Shown: positions 35,231-45,855 of the stretch, piece by piece
Layout of the letters: each line of letters opens with the position of its first letter
Position numbering within the stretch: the first letter of the stretch is position 1
Source: Boesenbergia rotunda
Taxonomy: Eukaryota > Streptophyta > Magnoliopsida > Zingiberales > Zingiberaceae
Reading direction: 5' to 3'
DNA: 64,000 nucleotides
Assembly (NCBI GenBank): GCA_024364735.1
Contig: JAGFNQ010008297.1
Location: 27,479-91,478 of the forward strand
Program-made: the position numbers and the translations under genes
Notes under the pieces: model-generated
The model's database searches: none
What the model saw: the letters and a program-made list of their open reading frames with translations, nothing else
What the model was told of the DNA's origin: nothing

Positions 35231-37604
35231 GTCTCAACCACATGACTGGGAGCTCTATGCCGCCAGCCCATGCGCATGAAAGAACGATGCATGACAATAT
35301 GATACACCACACCTACCTAGCTAGTCTACCAATCATCAACATGATATGCAGAGGTCCAAATAATCGGTATGCACCATATCCTTGCCCTAGCGCTGGGTAT
35401 AAGGTATCCTATCTCTAATCACGATATACAACATATGTAACAATAAAGAGTGAAGAGATCCAACCTCGAAGCAGTACAGAAATAAGTCTATCGTCTAAAC
35501 AAACAGTTAATATCAAGGGTAAATATATAGAAGCAGGAAATAAATAAAACTCTACTGCTATCTATAACTAACTATGCATAAAATCTGTGACAATATCTAA
35601 ATAGATAAGTCAGAAGTTCCCGCCTCCAACTGCGAAGTCCGTGTCAGTAGAAGAGAACCCCCGTTCAGGAGTCCGAAACCAAATCAATGTCTTGTAACAA
35701 AGAGTAAAGTTTAGCTAATTTATACCATAATTAAATTAGCTAAATCACATTCCTTACCTAATTAGATCCACTACCAATGATCAACCCAAACCAGAGGAAA
35801 TCATCTCACTAGTTCCTAGTAGAAACCCTTCCTATTCATATAGATATGCTAAAAGGAAAATATGGCGAACATGATACGTCCCCACTTAGCATGATCGAAA
35901 GCCGTAATTAACAAAAAGAAAACCCTATGCTAATGCTAAAGTTCCCATCTCATGTCCAAAAATCAAACTCACAGAACACAGGAATCACCCACTAACTCAA
36001 TCATCATAGCTAAGTTTATGATAATCCTAAATCCCCTACCAAACCCAATTCCTATGGGTGGCTCACGGCAATGCACCCCTCAAAAATTCCGCTCAAAACT
36101 CTCACAGAACACAACTCCACTTCATATACTCCAACAAACACAATCCCCACCATGTCCAAATAGAGCAAACTAGAATTCAGAGTAGAAGGAGCACCAATCT
36201 ACAGTTGACATCAAATCAACCCAAACTAACCGCAATCATCCTTCCAATCCAAAGCACTACAAGAAGGAGAACGACCAAATCAATAGCAACAAGGGGTTTG
36301 CAAACAAATTCCATTACCGATCCCCATTCCCATCAAGAACACAGTAGATCCAACGAGAAAACTCAACACTTCCCAACAAACCCAAAGGAAAACAAATTAA
36401 GTTCCACTAGGCAAATCCAAGATCGATTCTAAAAGCTAACACCAATCCATTCTACTAATCTGAAGCGATTCCAATTGGGAGCTACTGAATCAAATCACTA
36501 CAAAAAACCTAAATCCAAGAACAGGCTTGCGATCATTACATGAATCACACAAGACTTACCGAGATAACCCGCACGCTAAGCCCTCTATGGTTTGTTGCTG
36601 GATCAGGACTCGTAAAGAAAGACAGATCCCCAAATTCTAGATCCTAATCGACCAAGGTCAATCGATCGTCCTCGTCTGCCCGGGTGCTGCAACTTGCCCG
36701 GTGCCGGCCAATCTCTGGCGACTTCACCGCTCGCTGGACGATTGCATGAGGAAGACGAAGATCGGCTCCCCACTCTTGTGACTCCTCGACGAGTTTCCCC
36801 CAGGAAGGCAAACGACACTCGTTTGAGAGAAGAAAAAGAAGAAAGGAAAGGGTTTTAAGGCTGAACTTTCTGCAAATACACCCTCAGATTTTGAGTTATT
36901 TACTCAAAACCCTTAATTTAGGAACCTTATGTAGTCAAGCCCCTATTTTATGTGGTTTAAGCAACTAAACCCTCCAAGTTTAATTTCCAAACCATATAAC
37001 CCCTCCTTCTTAATGCCCTAATCCGAAAACCCTAGAAATCCTTTCCCGAAAAAACATTTCCTAGATTGGATTCTGAAATACCGTATTTAATATTCTTCCC
37101 CACTAACAAAAATTTAGTTCCCAAATTTCGTTATTTACATTAGCAGATACCATCAAACCATACCCAATACCAATGCTAAACGAAACCAACCATATGTTTC
37201 CCAAATAGGGTAGCAGCATATTGAATCCATTAGATTCCCATAATCCCCAGATCACACCGTCATCAGCTAGTATAATCCCCCTAGATGCCATGATCTACAC
37301 GTGGTCACCTAAGGAATCTCACCCCGGAATGTCCGTGTCAAACATATAAGAGGACCACCCCTATTTACCATCAATATGATGAAAATGCATAAACGAACAT
37401 CATACCGTGAAAGGATGATCCATCAGTCCGCGGTGCCTTCACGCTGGAGACAACATAACCTCGACCCATCTTCGGACCCGGTGGTGGCATCCCTTGAACA
37501 GGCTGGGACTGAATCACAAAGGTTGTAGGTGACGGCTGAGGTTGGTACACAGAATATGACTGCGGATAGCTGCCCATCGTTGAGAACTGTGATGCCACTT
37601 GAAT
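35231..37604 (-). other. Possible gypsy 5' region on the minus strand
   Basis: No RT, integrase or gag core is seen. On the minus strand, 36840-36540 looks like an LTR R/U5-to-leader transition (C/T-rich stretch, then GGTTATCTCGGTAAGTC with a splice-donor-like end). A Pro/Gln-rich frame at 37598-37371 (SYPQSYSVYQPQPSP) ends at a GTATGATG donor-like site. I cannot assign it. The block separates the two halves of the LINE. Confidence 0.3.
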
Positions 37605-38930
37605 GAGACCCTGCCCATTTTAGTTTGCATATAGAATCTCATTATTTTCAATGCATATTTTTGTGTCCAATGTCTGAGCCCCACCAAAAATTTGCACACT
37701 CCCTTCTAAAACCATCAGAGACAGATTTGGGAAGCCAAAAACATGACATGGCATAAGGGCATAGAGGTTTTTTTTAATTCTCAATGTGCCACATGGATAT
37801 CATATTAAAAATGTAAAAACTTATTAAGACATTAAAACTATCAATAAGTTTTTATAATTTCTAATATACCACATCAATACCACGTCACAAATATAAAAAC
37901 ATACAATTTTTTCGTGGATCCTATATTACAAATCACATATATGCAATTTTCATTTAATATCTCTATATAATTTTCATTTAATATTTTATAATTAATATAT
38001 TAATTAACTTATTGTTTTTATTTTAATTAAATGTATAATTTTCATTTAATATTTTAAATAATTATGATCTTTAATTTAATTTAATTGTTAATTAATAAAT
38101 TAATTAACATGATTTTTAATTTAATTTAATTTATAGTTTAATTTAATTTAATATTTAATAGCTTATAAATTTCAATTTAATTATAGTCATTTATTTATTT
38201 TTTAATTTGTCAAATATATTTATTCCAAAAAAATAAATACAACTTTAATCATTACTATTTATTTATGAAATAAAATATTTTAATTAATTTTTTGAATTTA
38301 CTTTTTAATTATTTTGAAAGGTCAATCATACAATATTACTGTATTATTTATTATTAGCTCCACCTTCAAGAGAAAAAAAACATGTTTGGAAAATATAAAT
38401 ATACTTTTGAATTAAAAATCTCAAACCTCACGCCCACAATGATTTTAAATTTTTTTGTTCCACAAACCTCTTCAAAAATCTTACATTGTAGATGCCCTAA
38501 GTTGAGATAGCTTGGAGCACCGATTTTATGAGAACCTCTTTATCCCCAGCCGAGAAAAATTTGTTACCTCAACTAGAGATTTTCCTCACCACTCTTTTGA
38601 TAGATAGGCAAACTGTACCCTATTACTTCGCAAGAAGAAAGTAGGCAAACCAAGATACACCTCATGTCACTGAACCACCTGAACTAGAAACACCAATTTT
38701 ATCCGATCCACAACATTCTAGTTAGTTTTCAGGCTAAAGGAGAGGATTGATTTTTCAAAATTGATAAACTGTCTTGATACCTTGGCATATTGATCAATAC
38801 ATTGTTTCACTTGAGTACTATCTCCTTCTATCGCTCTGAAATAAACCAAGTTATCATCTGCAGAAGGGTCGGACTTATTGTTGAAATTCTAATGCCCTTG
38901 AACTGAGATCTCTCTTGGAAAGAGGTCAGA
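37605..38930 (-). pseudogene. LINE (L1-type) reverse transcriptase part
   Basis: On the minus strand the RT shows ADDNLVYFRAIEGD (the F/Y-ADD catalytic motif) at ~38865-38825, then VYLGLPTF near 38660 and KSVLQAIS-type sequence up to 38501. The same frame type resumes beyond a 741-bp MITE with AMSCFWLPKSVSDGFRRECANFWWG at 37750-37680 and a KWAG block near 37615. These are the ordered landmarks of plant L1 elements between RT and the zinc-binding region. The next expected domain is found at 27200-25560 on the same strand. Stops are frequent. Confidence 0.78.
37757..38497. mobile_element. MITE-like insert in the LINE
   Basis: 741 bp bounded by TAA at 37754-37756 and 38498-38500. Ends are GGGCATAGAGG and, reversed, GGGCATCTACAATG. 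Very AT-rich and non-coding. LINE RT coding landmarks continue on both sides, which supports a real insertion. A TAA duplication and GGGCAT ends suit the PIF/Harbinger group. Confidence 0.65.
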
Positions 38931-39409
38931 ATTGAAGAAAATCCATGAGCACAAATCACCGGTTCTCCTGCAGATGACTCAGTCTGACCAAGACGACCCG
39001 ATCTGCTGTGGCTCGGGGTCGGGCTCGGGCTCCAATAAAGATCAGGTTCAAGTCACTCGGCTTGGACCAGAACGGGGCTCACAAAGTGGTAGAGAGGTTG
39101 CAAAATGGCAGCGATCCCTTCTCTAAAGCCCAAAGGGGGGTTTATATAGGAGAGAGGAAACTCTCTGCTATGTCAGGGCTGACAAATCTCATTAAGAGAG
39201 GATCAGTTGACAGATTGTGATAGTGACAGCCGTATTAATGTTGTGAGACCGCCACAGCCGCCTGACACCCTGTCAAAGCTGTCTCTTCTGTTCCCCATTA
39301 ACTCTTGGCGGCTCTGTCAAGCAATGATTATGCCGAGGGGGTTGTCTTCCGAATACTGATAGGGACAGCCTATAATTGTTCGACCATCCCAGAGTGATTA
39401 CGAGTGCCT

Positions 39410-39685
39410 GACCCCGATAACTGACTCCAAGGGCCCGACCTCAGGCGGCCGACCCCGAGTACCCGACCTCGGGTGACCGACCCCGAGTGTCCGACCTCGG
39501 GTGACCGACCCCGAGTGTCCCGACCTCGGGCGACCAACCCAGAGTGTCCCAACTTCGGGTGACCGACCCCGAGTGTCCCGACCTCGGGTGACCGACCCCG
39601 AGTGTCCCGACCTCGGGTGACCGACCCCGAGTGTCCCGACCTCGGGTGACTGACTCCGAGTGTCAGACCTCGGGTGACCCTTGGC
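39410..39685. repeat. Minisatellite, 28-29 bp units
   Basis: About eight units of GACCGACCCCGAGTGTCC, CGACCTCGGGT. CCGACCTCGGG and CCCCGAGT pair imperfectly, so each unit can fold. Confidence 0.88.
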
Positions 39686-40101
39686 CCGACCTATTTATTG
39701 CAAGTTCGGAGCGGCAATAGAACCCGACCGAGCTCCTGATCCTTCTAAGAAATCCGCCCGGATCACAAGCCTTCTTCTCAAGTCTAGTCGAAGGAGGAGT
39801 TCAGTCCGACTGACTAGGCTCCTTGCTCGGTCGGCACACCTCTTCCTCGCCTTCCCGCGCGTCACTTCGTACGATTAATCTTTCTCTTTAAATGTCGTAT
39901 CCTCTATCAAATCCCCATTAATGCAAAGCCACGTGTCATTTCCCGACTGGTGGTTTCTGGTAACGAAGCGTTACTGGCGTGGTTCGTGCGACGTGCGAGC
40001 GAAGCTTCGAAGTCTAGGAAATGGCAGAGATCGGACGGCGAGGAGTCTGCCTCGCCATTTTCCCTTCCTCCATCGGACGGCCCCCCTGGTTTGACCTGTG
40101 G

Positions 40102-40109
40102 TATAAATA
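40102..40109 (+). promoter_or_regulatory. TATA box ahead of the gypsy-type ORF
   Basis: TATAAATA in GTGGTATAAATAGGC, 178 bp upstream of the ATG at 40287, with a C/T-rich leader between. It probably belongs to the LTR or internal promoter of the gypsy element truncated at 40517. Confidence 0.55.
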
Positions 40110-40286
40110 GGCTTAACTCCTCATTTTACTCCTTTTTATCCCGACCTTCGCCTTCTCTCTGACTTCTATCCGATCTCCGCCGCCCGACCTTCTCGATTCC
40201 GGCGAACAGTGTTTCCGGCGAACTTCACTTTTAGGTACTCCTTTTCTTTGCAGAGCCTTTGTTGTGCCTTTTCTGACTTCGTTTTG

Positions 40287-40517
40287 ATGGCTGCATCATC
40301 CGCACCCCCGTCTGCGCCCCCCGAGCCATGGTATTTAACTACCCGGTCTTCATTAACCTTAGGTCAGCTAGAAACCTTGCGCATAGATTACCGAATCCCC
40401 GAAGACCACGCAATGGCCCTTCCCGACCGTCGAGGTCGACCACACGAGCCCCTCTTAAGTTATTTCACCGTCTTTTCTGACCAACTGTTGGCCGACCTGC
40501 ACTTTCCCCTACATCCC
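40287..40517 (+). pseudogene. Gypsy-type transposon ORF, N-terminus, cut by F
   Basis: ATG at 40287 opens MAASSAPPSAPPEPWYLTTR, then a helix LTLGQLETLRIDYRIPED, then LLSYFTVFSDQLLADLHFPLHP. The 'FPLHP' motif after an amphipathic helix is typical of the N-terminal domain called 'putative gypsy type transposon' in plant gypsy elements. The frame ends because element F begins at 40518. The missing rest is not found on the other side of F. Confidence 0.65.
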
Positions 40518-41931
40518 TGTTGGATCGATAGAGCCGATAGAGGGGGGGGGTGAATATCGGTAAACTTTTTGAATTTATGGAAAGAGCAATTTGCACAGTG
40601 GAAATAAATAAAACACACGAACACAGTATTTTTTACTTGGTTCGGAGCCTAGGTCGACTCCTACTCCAAGGCCCACGATCGTTGATCGTTTACTTTGGGC
40701 AATTCTATATGAACGCAAAGTCAATTTACAAAATGAGATTTACAAGTATAGCACCATAAACTTTTAATAAAAACAATTTCTTCTTTTACCGACGTCCGGT
40801 TGTAGGTTGACTTTCCGGAGCAGCAGGACGTCGTCGCTCGAGTTGGGCAGTTTCCGAACATGGCATGAGCACAGAAGAGCGTGGAAGCTTTGGTTCGAAG
40901 TTGATATGAAAGGCTTGGGCGTTGGGTACTATTTATAGCACCCTGGGGCGCCCTGGACGTCGGGGGCGCCCTGCCACGTGTCAGCCGATCCGGATTTAGC
41001 TCGGTCAACAGTTATCCCATCCGAATAGGGATAAGTTTGACTCTGGGGGCACCTTGGTCGTAGAGGGCGCCTTAGCTGACTTCTTCCGCGCAGAAATCTC
41101 GGCTGTGGATAAAGATGGAGCTTCGCAGTCTTGGGCACGGGGCGCCCTGGCTGCAGAGGGTGCCCTGGCTGACGAGGGCGCCCTGGCTACTGAGGGCGCC
41201 CTGCCCTGTAAGCAGCCGAAGCCCTTTTGCTTCACTTGGTTCTGGTTCACCTTGGGGGCGCCCTGCCCTGTAAGCAGCCGAAGCCCTTTTGCTTCACTTG
41301 GTTCTGGTTCACCTTGGGGGCGCCTTGGATACTCAGGGCGCCCTGCTCAGCTGCTGCCTCATTCCTTTGAGGCTCTCTGAGTTGCAGACACACGTTCCTT
41401 CGGTCCTGCATCCAGGGTTAGTCCAAAACACAATAAAGCAATTAATTATTATTTTATACAGCCTTAGCTGTCTTGGTTCTGACTTTGGTCTCCAAAATGG
41501 AGCCTTAGGTCGAACCGACGCCTACTGTTCCCTCGACGGGGAACGCGTCCTCACCTACTCCTCTCGGGAGAATTTACCTGATGCCAACCACTCCTTTGGT
41601 TGGACTTTTGCCTGGCGATCCTTTGCCAGGGCTTGGATGCCGAGCTGTCCTTCGCCCGGTACCTAGCAGTCCTTCGCTAGGGCTTTTCACCCTGGCATTC
41701 CTTCGCCAGGTGCCTAGCATTCCTTCGCTAGGGCTTTTGACTCTGGCATTCCTTCGCCAGTGCCTAGCAGTCCTTCGCTAGGGCTTTTCCCTGCATTCCG
41801 CCGGCTAGCAGTCCTTGCTAGGCTTTCCTGTACACTTGAGAAACTTGTTAGACAACAAGAAAGACTTAACTTTTGACCTCTGTTCCCATTATCAAAACAC
41901 AGGTTTGACTTTGGTGCATTCTGCACCAACA
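40518..41931 (-). repeat. 3' LTR of element F
   Basis: 1414 bp. TATA box CTATAAAT at 40938-40931 on the minus strand, with a dense run of GGGCGCC palindromes upstream of it (40945-41350). A 62-bp segment is tandemly doubled at 41194-41317, which explains much of its extra length over the other LTR. Confidence 0.88.
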
Positions 41932-43383
41932 ATCTCCCCCTTTTTGATTTATCGCAACCTTAGTTCAAAAAGTTAAGTTTAATCACAAGCAAGAAATTTG
42001 TTCCCTCCCCCTGGAGAGAATCTCCCCCTAGATTTTTTCAAAATTTCGTAGGGTTAAGAAAACTTTATTTGTACTTTGAAAACTTTAAGCTTTTAGGTAC
42101 TCACAAGTCTTGAAAGTGTTAACTTAAGATTTCAAAAGCTTAATTACTTAATAAAACTTTAGTACATTTGGAAAGCTTAAGTACTTAATAATTTTGAAGA
42201 TTTAAGTACTTAATGAACTTGGAAGATTTAAGTAATTTTGAAAAACTTAAGTACTTAATTAATTTTGAAAAACTTAAGTACTTGAAAAACTTAAGTACTC
42301 AATTAATTTTGAAAAACTTAAGTACTTAATTAGTTAATAAATAAAAAACTTAAGTACTTAGTAAATAATTTGAAGAAGATTTTTGCTTAAGTACTTAGCT
42401 AACTTTGAAAAGGTTTTTGAAAAGTTTAACTACTAAGTACTTGGCTAACTTTGAAAAGGTTTTTGAAAAGTTTAAGTACTTTTGAAAAATTTTAAAAAGC
42501 TTAAGTATTTCTGAAAGCTTTTTGAATAAAGGATAAGCAAATTTTGAAAACTTTTTGAATAAAGGATAGAGTAAAAAATATTTCTGTAAAAAATATTTCT
42601 GCAAAATGTTTTACTCTCTCCTTTCCTATCTCTCCCCCTTTGCCATATATCAAAAATAGATAAATGTAGCAGAAAAAAATTTCATAAAGGAATTTGCTGT
42701 ACTGAACCATTTATAATTTGACGAAATCAAATCATCCAATTTTCTCTTAGGGACCTGTCTAACCCAATTAGCTACTTACTAACTGTTATATACAGTAGTT
42801 TTTGCTAGGGTTAGTCAAGTTAAGTGTTTCTGTTCAAGTTAGATTTTCTAAGCTTGACACTTAACTTGATTGCTGTGTAAGTTGTATTTAGTGCCCCAAT
42901 TACTGCAGATGCACTGACTTAAAGCATCTTGAATTAAGGCAAAGACCTAAGCATCTTAACCCTTTCTAGGTTATCAATCAAAAGTACCCTAAGGTCCTTG
43001 TGAGATGCTGGCTTCTAAGTCTATAGGTGCATGCAGTTCTAGGGTTAGGGCCTAGGCTAAGTCCTTTTTCGAAAAATCCCTAGTTTTGAAAAGGGGTAGT
43101 TTTGAAATAAAACTAAGTCGAAAAATGAAAACCAATTTTGAAATTAAGTAAAGCAGTTTTTCAAATTCTATTTTTAGAAACAATTTTAAAAAAAATAGAG
43201 CAGTAAAAAAATGAGTTACTCTATTCTACAGAGCACAATCCTAACTAATTGACAAGAAACCAATAATCATAAACTAGTCATCATAAAATAAAGCAGGTAC
43301 TCTAGGTTCAACATAGTCAACAGTCAAGCACAAGTCAACCCTACTGAGTAGGGGCAGTCAAATAGGTACAATGCTAAGTGAAT
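41932..43383 (-). other. 3' internal non-coding part of F
   Basis: No coding frame. 42130-42530 is an irregular repeat of TTAAGTACTTAA palindromes separated by TTTTGAAAA-like spacers. The polypurine tract is at its left end. Confidence 0.6.
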
Positions 43384-44622
43384 CTAAGATGAAGGACCGG
43401 GGTGATCAGATGGACCCGGCTGCCATGCATCGAATCGTGCCATCATCTCAAGAAATCTAACATCAGCTACTTCCCGATCGGCTCGACGAGCGTCCATCTG
43501 CTCTATGTGATAGGCCTCGACCTCCTCTCGGAGACTCTGTATCTGTGTCTCCATACGGGTCACTCTCTCGTAGAGTGTCGGTGGAGCGGGCTCGTCTATA
43601 TGGGCTCGGGCTTCTGCTGCTATATCTGCGACGTCGTACTCGACTTCCTCGTCCGAACCGATCTGGGGAGCTGCTCTCTGACGTCTCCAGGACAGGACCC
43701 CGGTACCAGACACCTCTATACCTGCTAGGGCGAAGTTTCTATAGCCTATTTCATCGTAGTCGGTCAGATCGACCATTTCTCCCTCGATAATGTTCCTACC
43801 ATGGTGATGTAATAGGGACGTGATAATGTGGCAGTAGGGTGTGCGTACCCGCCCTTGCGTGGACACACTGGATGCGTGTAGAATAGTGTGAAACATATGA
43901 AGTCCTATATCAATATCTAGCTGGTGAATCAGGGCGTACAGGAGAAAGGTATGGAATGGTCGCATAGTGGTGACATCCCTGGTGGATAATGGCAGAATAC
44001 ATCGGACTAAGACCCTATATAGGGCGTAGTCCTGGACCCCTAAGTCGACTGACTGAAATCGTCTAGCCACTGGTTGCCTAAAGAAATATAAGTGTAATGT
44101 ATCTAAGGTGATGTGTGAGTAGGGAGCATCAAAGGGAGGCTCCCTAGGAGGATAACAACAGAAGGTGGACTGCGAGGGTCGTAGTCCTAGAAATCGGTTC
44201 AGTAATGTTGGTGTGACAGTTAAGGGAATACCTTGAACCATGGTGGAGAACATGAGATTATCCTGTCTAATGATGTTATTGTAAAATTCTGCACATAAGG
44301 AAGTATTGATTGGGTGGGTGCAGAATACTAGATTGTCCAGTTGGTAGAGGTTTATGACGTTCATAGCTAGGGGACAGGATTGGGTGAAGAATAGTCTATT
44401 CAAGTAACTTGTCTTGATAGGCTTATAGGTGGTACGAGAGAACTTATTACACAATTCTAAATTGGGAAACCTAGGATCAGGACTAGGTTGAGTACCGGGT
44501 TCTGCCTGGTTAGGTCGGCGTCTTCTAAGAGAAAGAATATATACTTAAAGAAATTATGTATTTAATGAAAAATTGAAAAGAAATTAACAATAAAAATTAT
44601 ACCGGTTTGCTCGGGGAGGCAT
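43384..44622 (-). CDS. Element F ORF2, two exons, intact
   Basis: Predicted exon 1 is 44622-44603 (20 nt), intron 44602-44525 (78 bp, GTATAA donor, CTCTTAG acceptor, phase 2), exon 2 44524-43384; 386 residues. The N-terminus is basic (MPPRANRRRRPNQ). The core includes YQLDNLVFCTHPINTSLCAEFYN, LLNRFLGLRPSQS, HLYFFRQPVARRF and LDIDIGLHMFHTI. Then come FALAGIEVSGTGVLSWRRQR, an acidic SDEEVEYD linker and a coiled coil (RVTRMETQIQSLREEVE). It is homologous in layout and motifs to E ORF2 and resembles the 'putative plant transposon protein' family. No stop breaks it, unlike the gag beside it. Role unknown; the basic end and coiled coil suggest a nucleic-acid-binding oligomer. Confidence 0.75.
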
Positions 44623-44722
44623 TGTTGAAGATGAGGGCTTGAGAGCTTGAGGAGATCTCTTGGAAGGTAGAAAGTTGAGGAGGAGAAGTGTTTTGGGTGT
44701 GAAGAGAAGAAGGGGAATGGAG

Positions 44723-45035
44723 CCCCTTTTTATAGGCAGTTTTGGGCGCCCTTCCTCGGGAGGGCGCCCCGACTGGGGAGGGCGCCCCGAACGGTGAGGG
44801 CGCCTTGACCAGGCCTGCATTTACCTTTCGGCAGCTTTCTGCCGTTGAAGGACTGTGGGAGGGCGCCCCGCCTGACGAGGGCGCCCTAAGCAGAGCTGCA
44901 GCTGCCTTTTGGCAGCTTTTGACCAATAAAGGGGTATACGAAGGCGCCCTGGAGCACCAAGGCGCCCTGGTCAGGGTGCAGTGGCAGAGGAGCTTTTTGA
45001 CCAGCCTTGGGGCGCCCACACGGATTTGGGCGCCC
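44723..45035 (-). promoter_or_regulatory. Internal promoter region of F ORF2
   Basis: TATA box CTATAAAAAGGGG at 44735-44723 (minus), about 100 bp upstream of the exon 1 ATG at 44622, with a C/T-rich leader between. About nine GGCGCC palindromes lie directly upstream (44745-45035). The LTR promoter of the same element has the same order: GGCGCC cluster, then CTATAAAT. Confidence 0.6.
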
Positions 45036-45100
45036 TAAGGACTAGCTTCTAACCCTAAGGGAGTGTATTTGACCAGATTTGACCTGGTTTGAGTGTTTCG

Positions 45101-45200
45101 ACCATGGTTTATCTATATTGACCGTGGTTTGACTATGTTGACCATGGTTTGACTATGTTGACCATGGTTTGACTATGTTGACCATGGTTTGACAATATCG
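45101..45200. repeat. Five 20-bp tandem repeats
   Basis: Exact 20-bp phase of ACCATGGTTTGACTATGTTG, with variants in the first, second and fifth units. Each unit contains CCATGG and TTTGAC. It lies between gag and the ORF2 promoter of F. Confidence 0.95.
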
Positions 45201-45855
45201 AATTTTACTGCAACACAGGTATTAAAGGAATCATGATTGAGTCTTAATTTTACTGTCTCACCCAAATCTAGGGTTTTCAATCACGTTAACCTTATAGGTT
45301 TTGTGAGACAGGTTTTGATAGATTTGAAAGTTGAAGGTTTATTTTAAAAATAATTAAATTTTGAAAACTTAATTAATTTTGAAAACGTTTAAATTTAGCT
45401 TAATTTTGAAAACAATTAAATTTTTCAAAGGAAGTTTAAATCTACAAATAACTAAATTTTTGTGTTAGATTCAAATTTGACAAAAATTAATTTGAATTTG
45501 AATTTCAAAAATTGGCTTCCAGGTCTTGGCGAGGCACTAGGCCTTCTTTGGCCGTAGCCTTATGGGATCATCCACCCTTTCCTTGACAAAGCCTTTTAAT
45601 GAAATTTCATTTTCAAAATTATTCTTTGAAAAATTTCTGGTCTAACTAGTTTGGGTCTTGGATCGGTAGCTTCGGCTAGTTCCGCCAAATTGGCTTCCCT
45701 AACGTACTATCATCTCACCTCTACCCAGTACTATGTTGTCAAGTTTCAGTTAAGTGTGTTCATTCCTTATTCTAACCATTTCTAATTTTAAGCATGAGAA
45801 ATTGCAGAAATTTTAAATAAACAATCATCAGGCAATTGCAATCAGGGAAAATTAT

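Noticed and set aside
36058..36432. 124-codon open frame
   Set aside because: Composition is Asn/Thr/Gln/Ser-rich with no domain and no homologous context; it looks like chance in stop-poor DNA.
37371..37598. Pro/Gln-rich minus-strand frame that could be a cellular exon
   Set aside because: It joins LINE sequence on one side and unassigned repeat on the other. I cannot name a gene family, so no gene is called.
41054..41380. Alanine/glycine-rich 108-codon frame
   Set aside because: It is a read-through of GGGCGCC repeats in the F LTR, on the strand opposite to the element.
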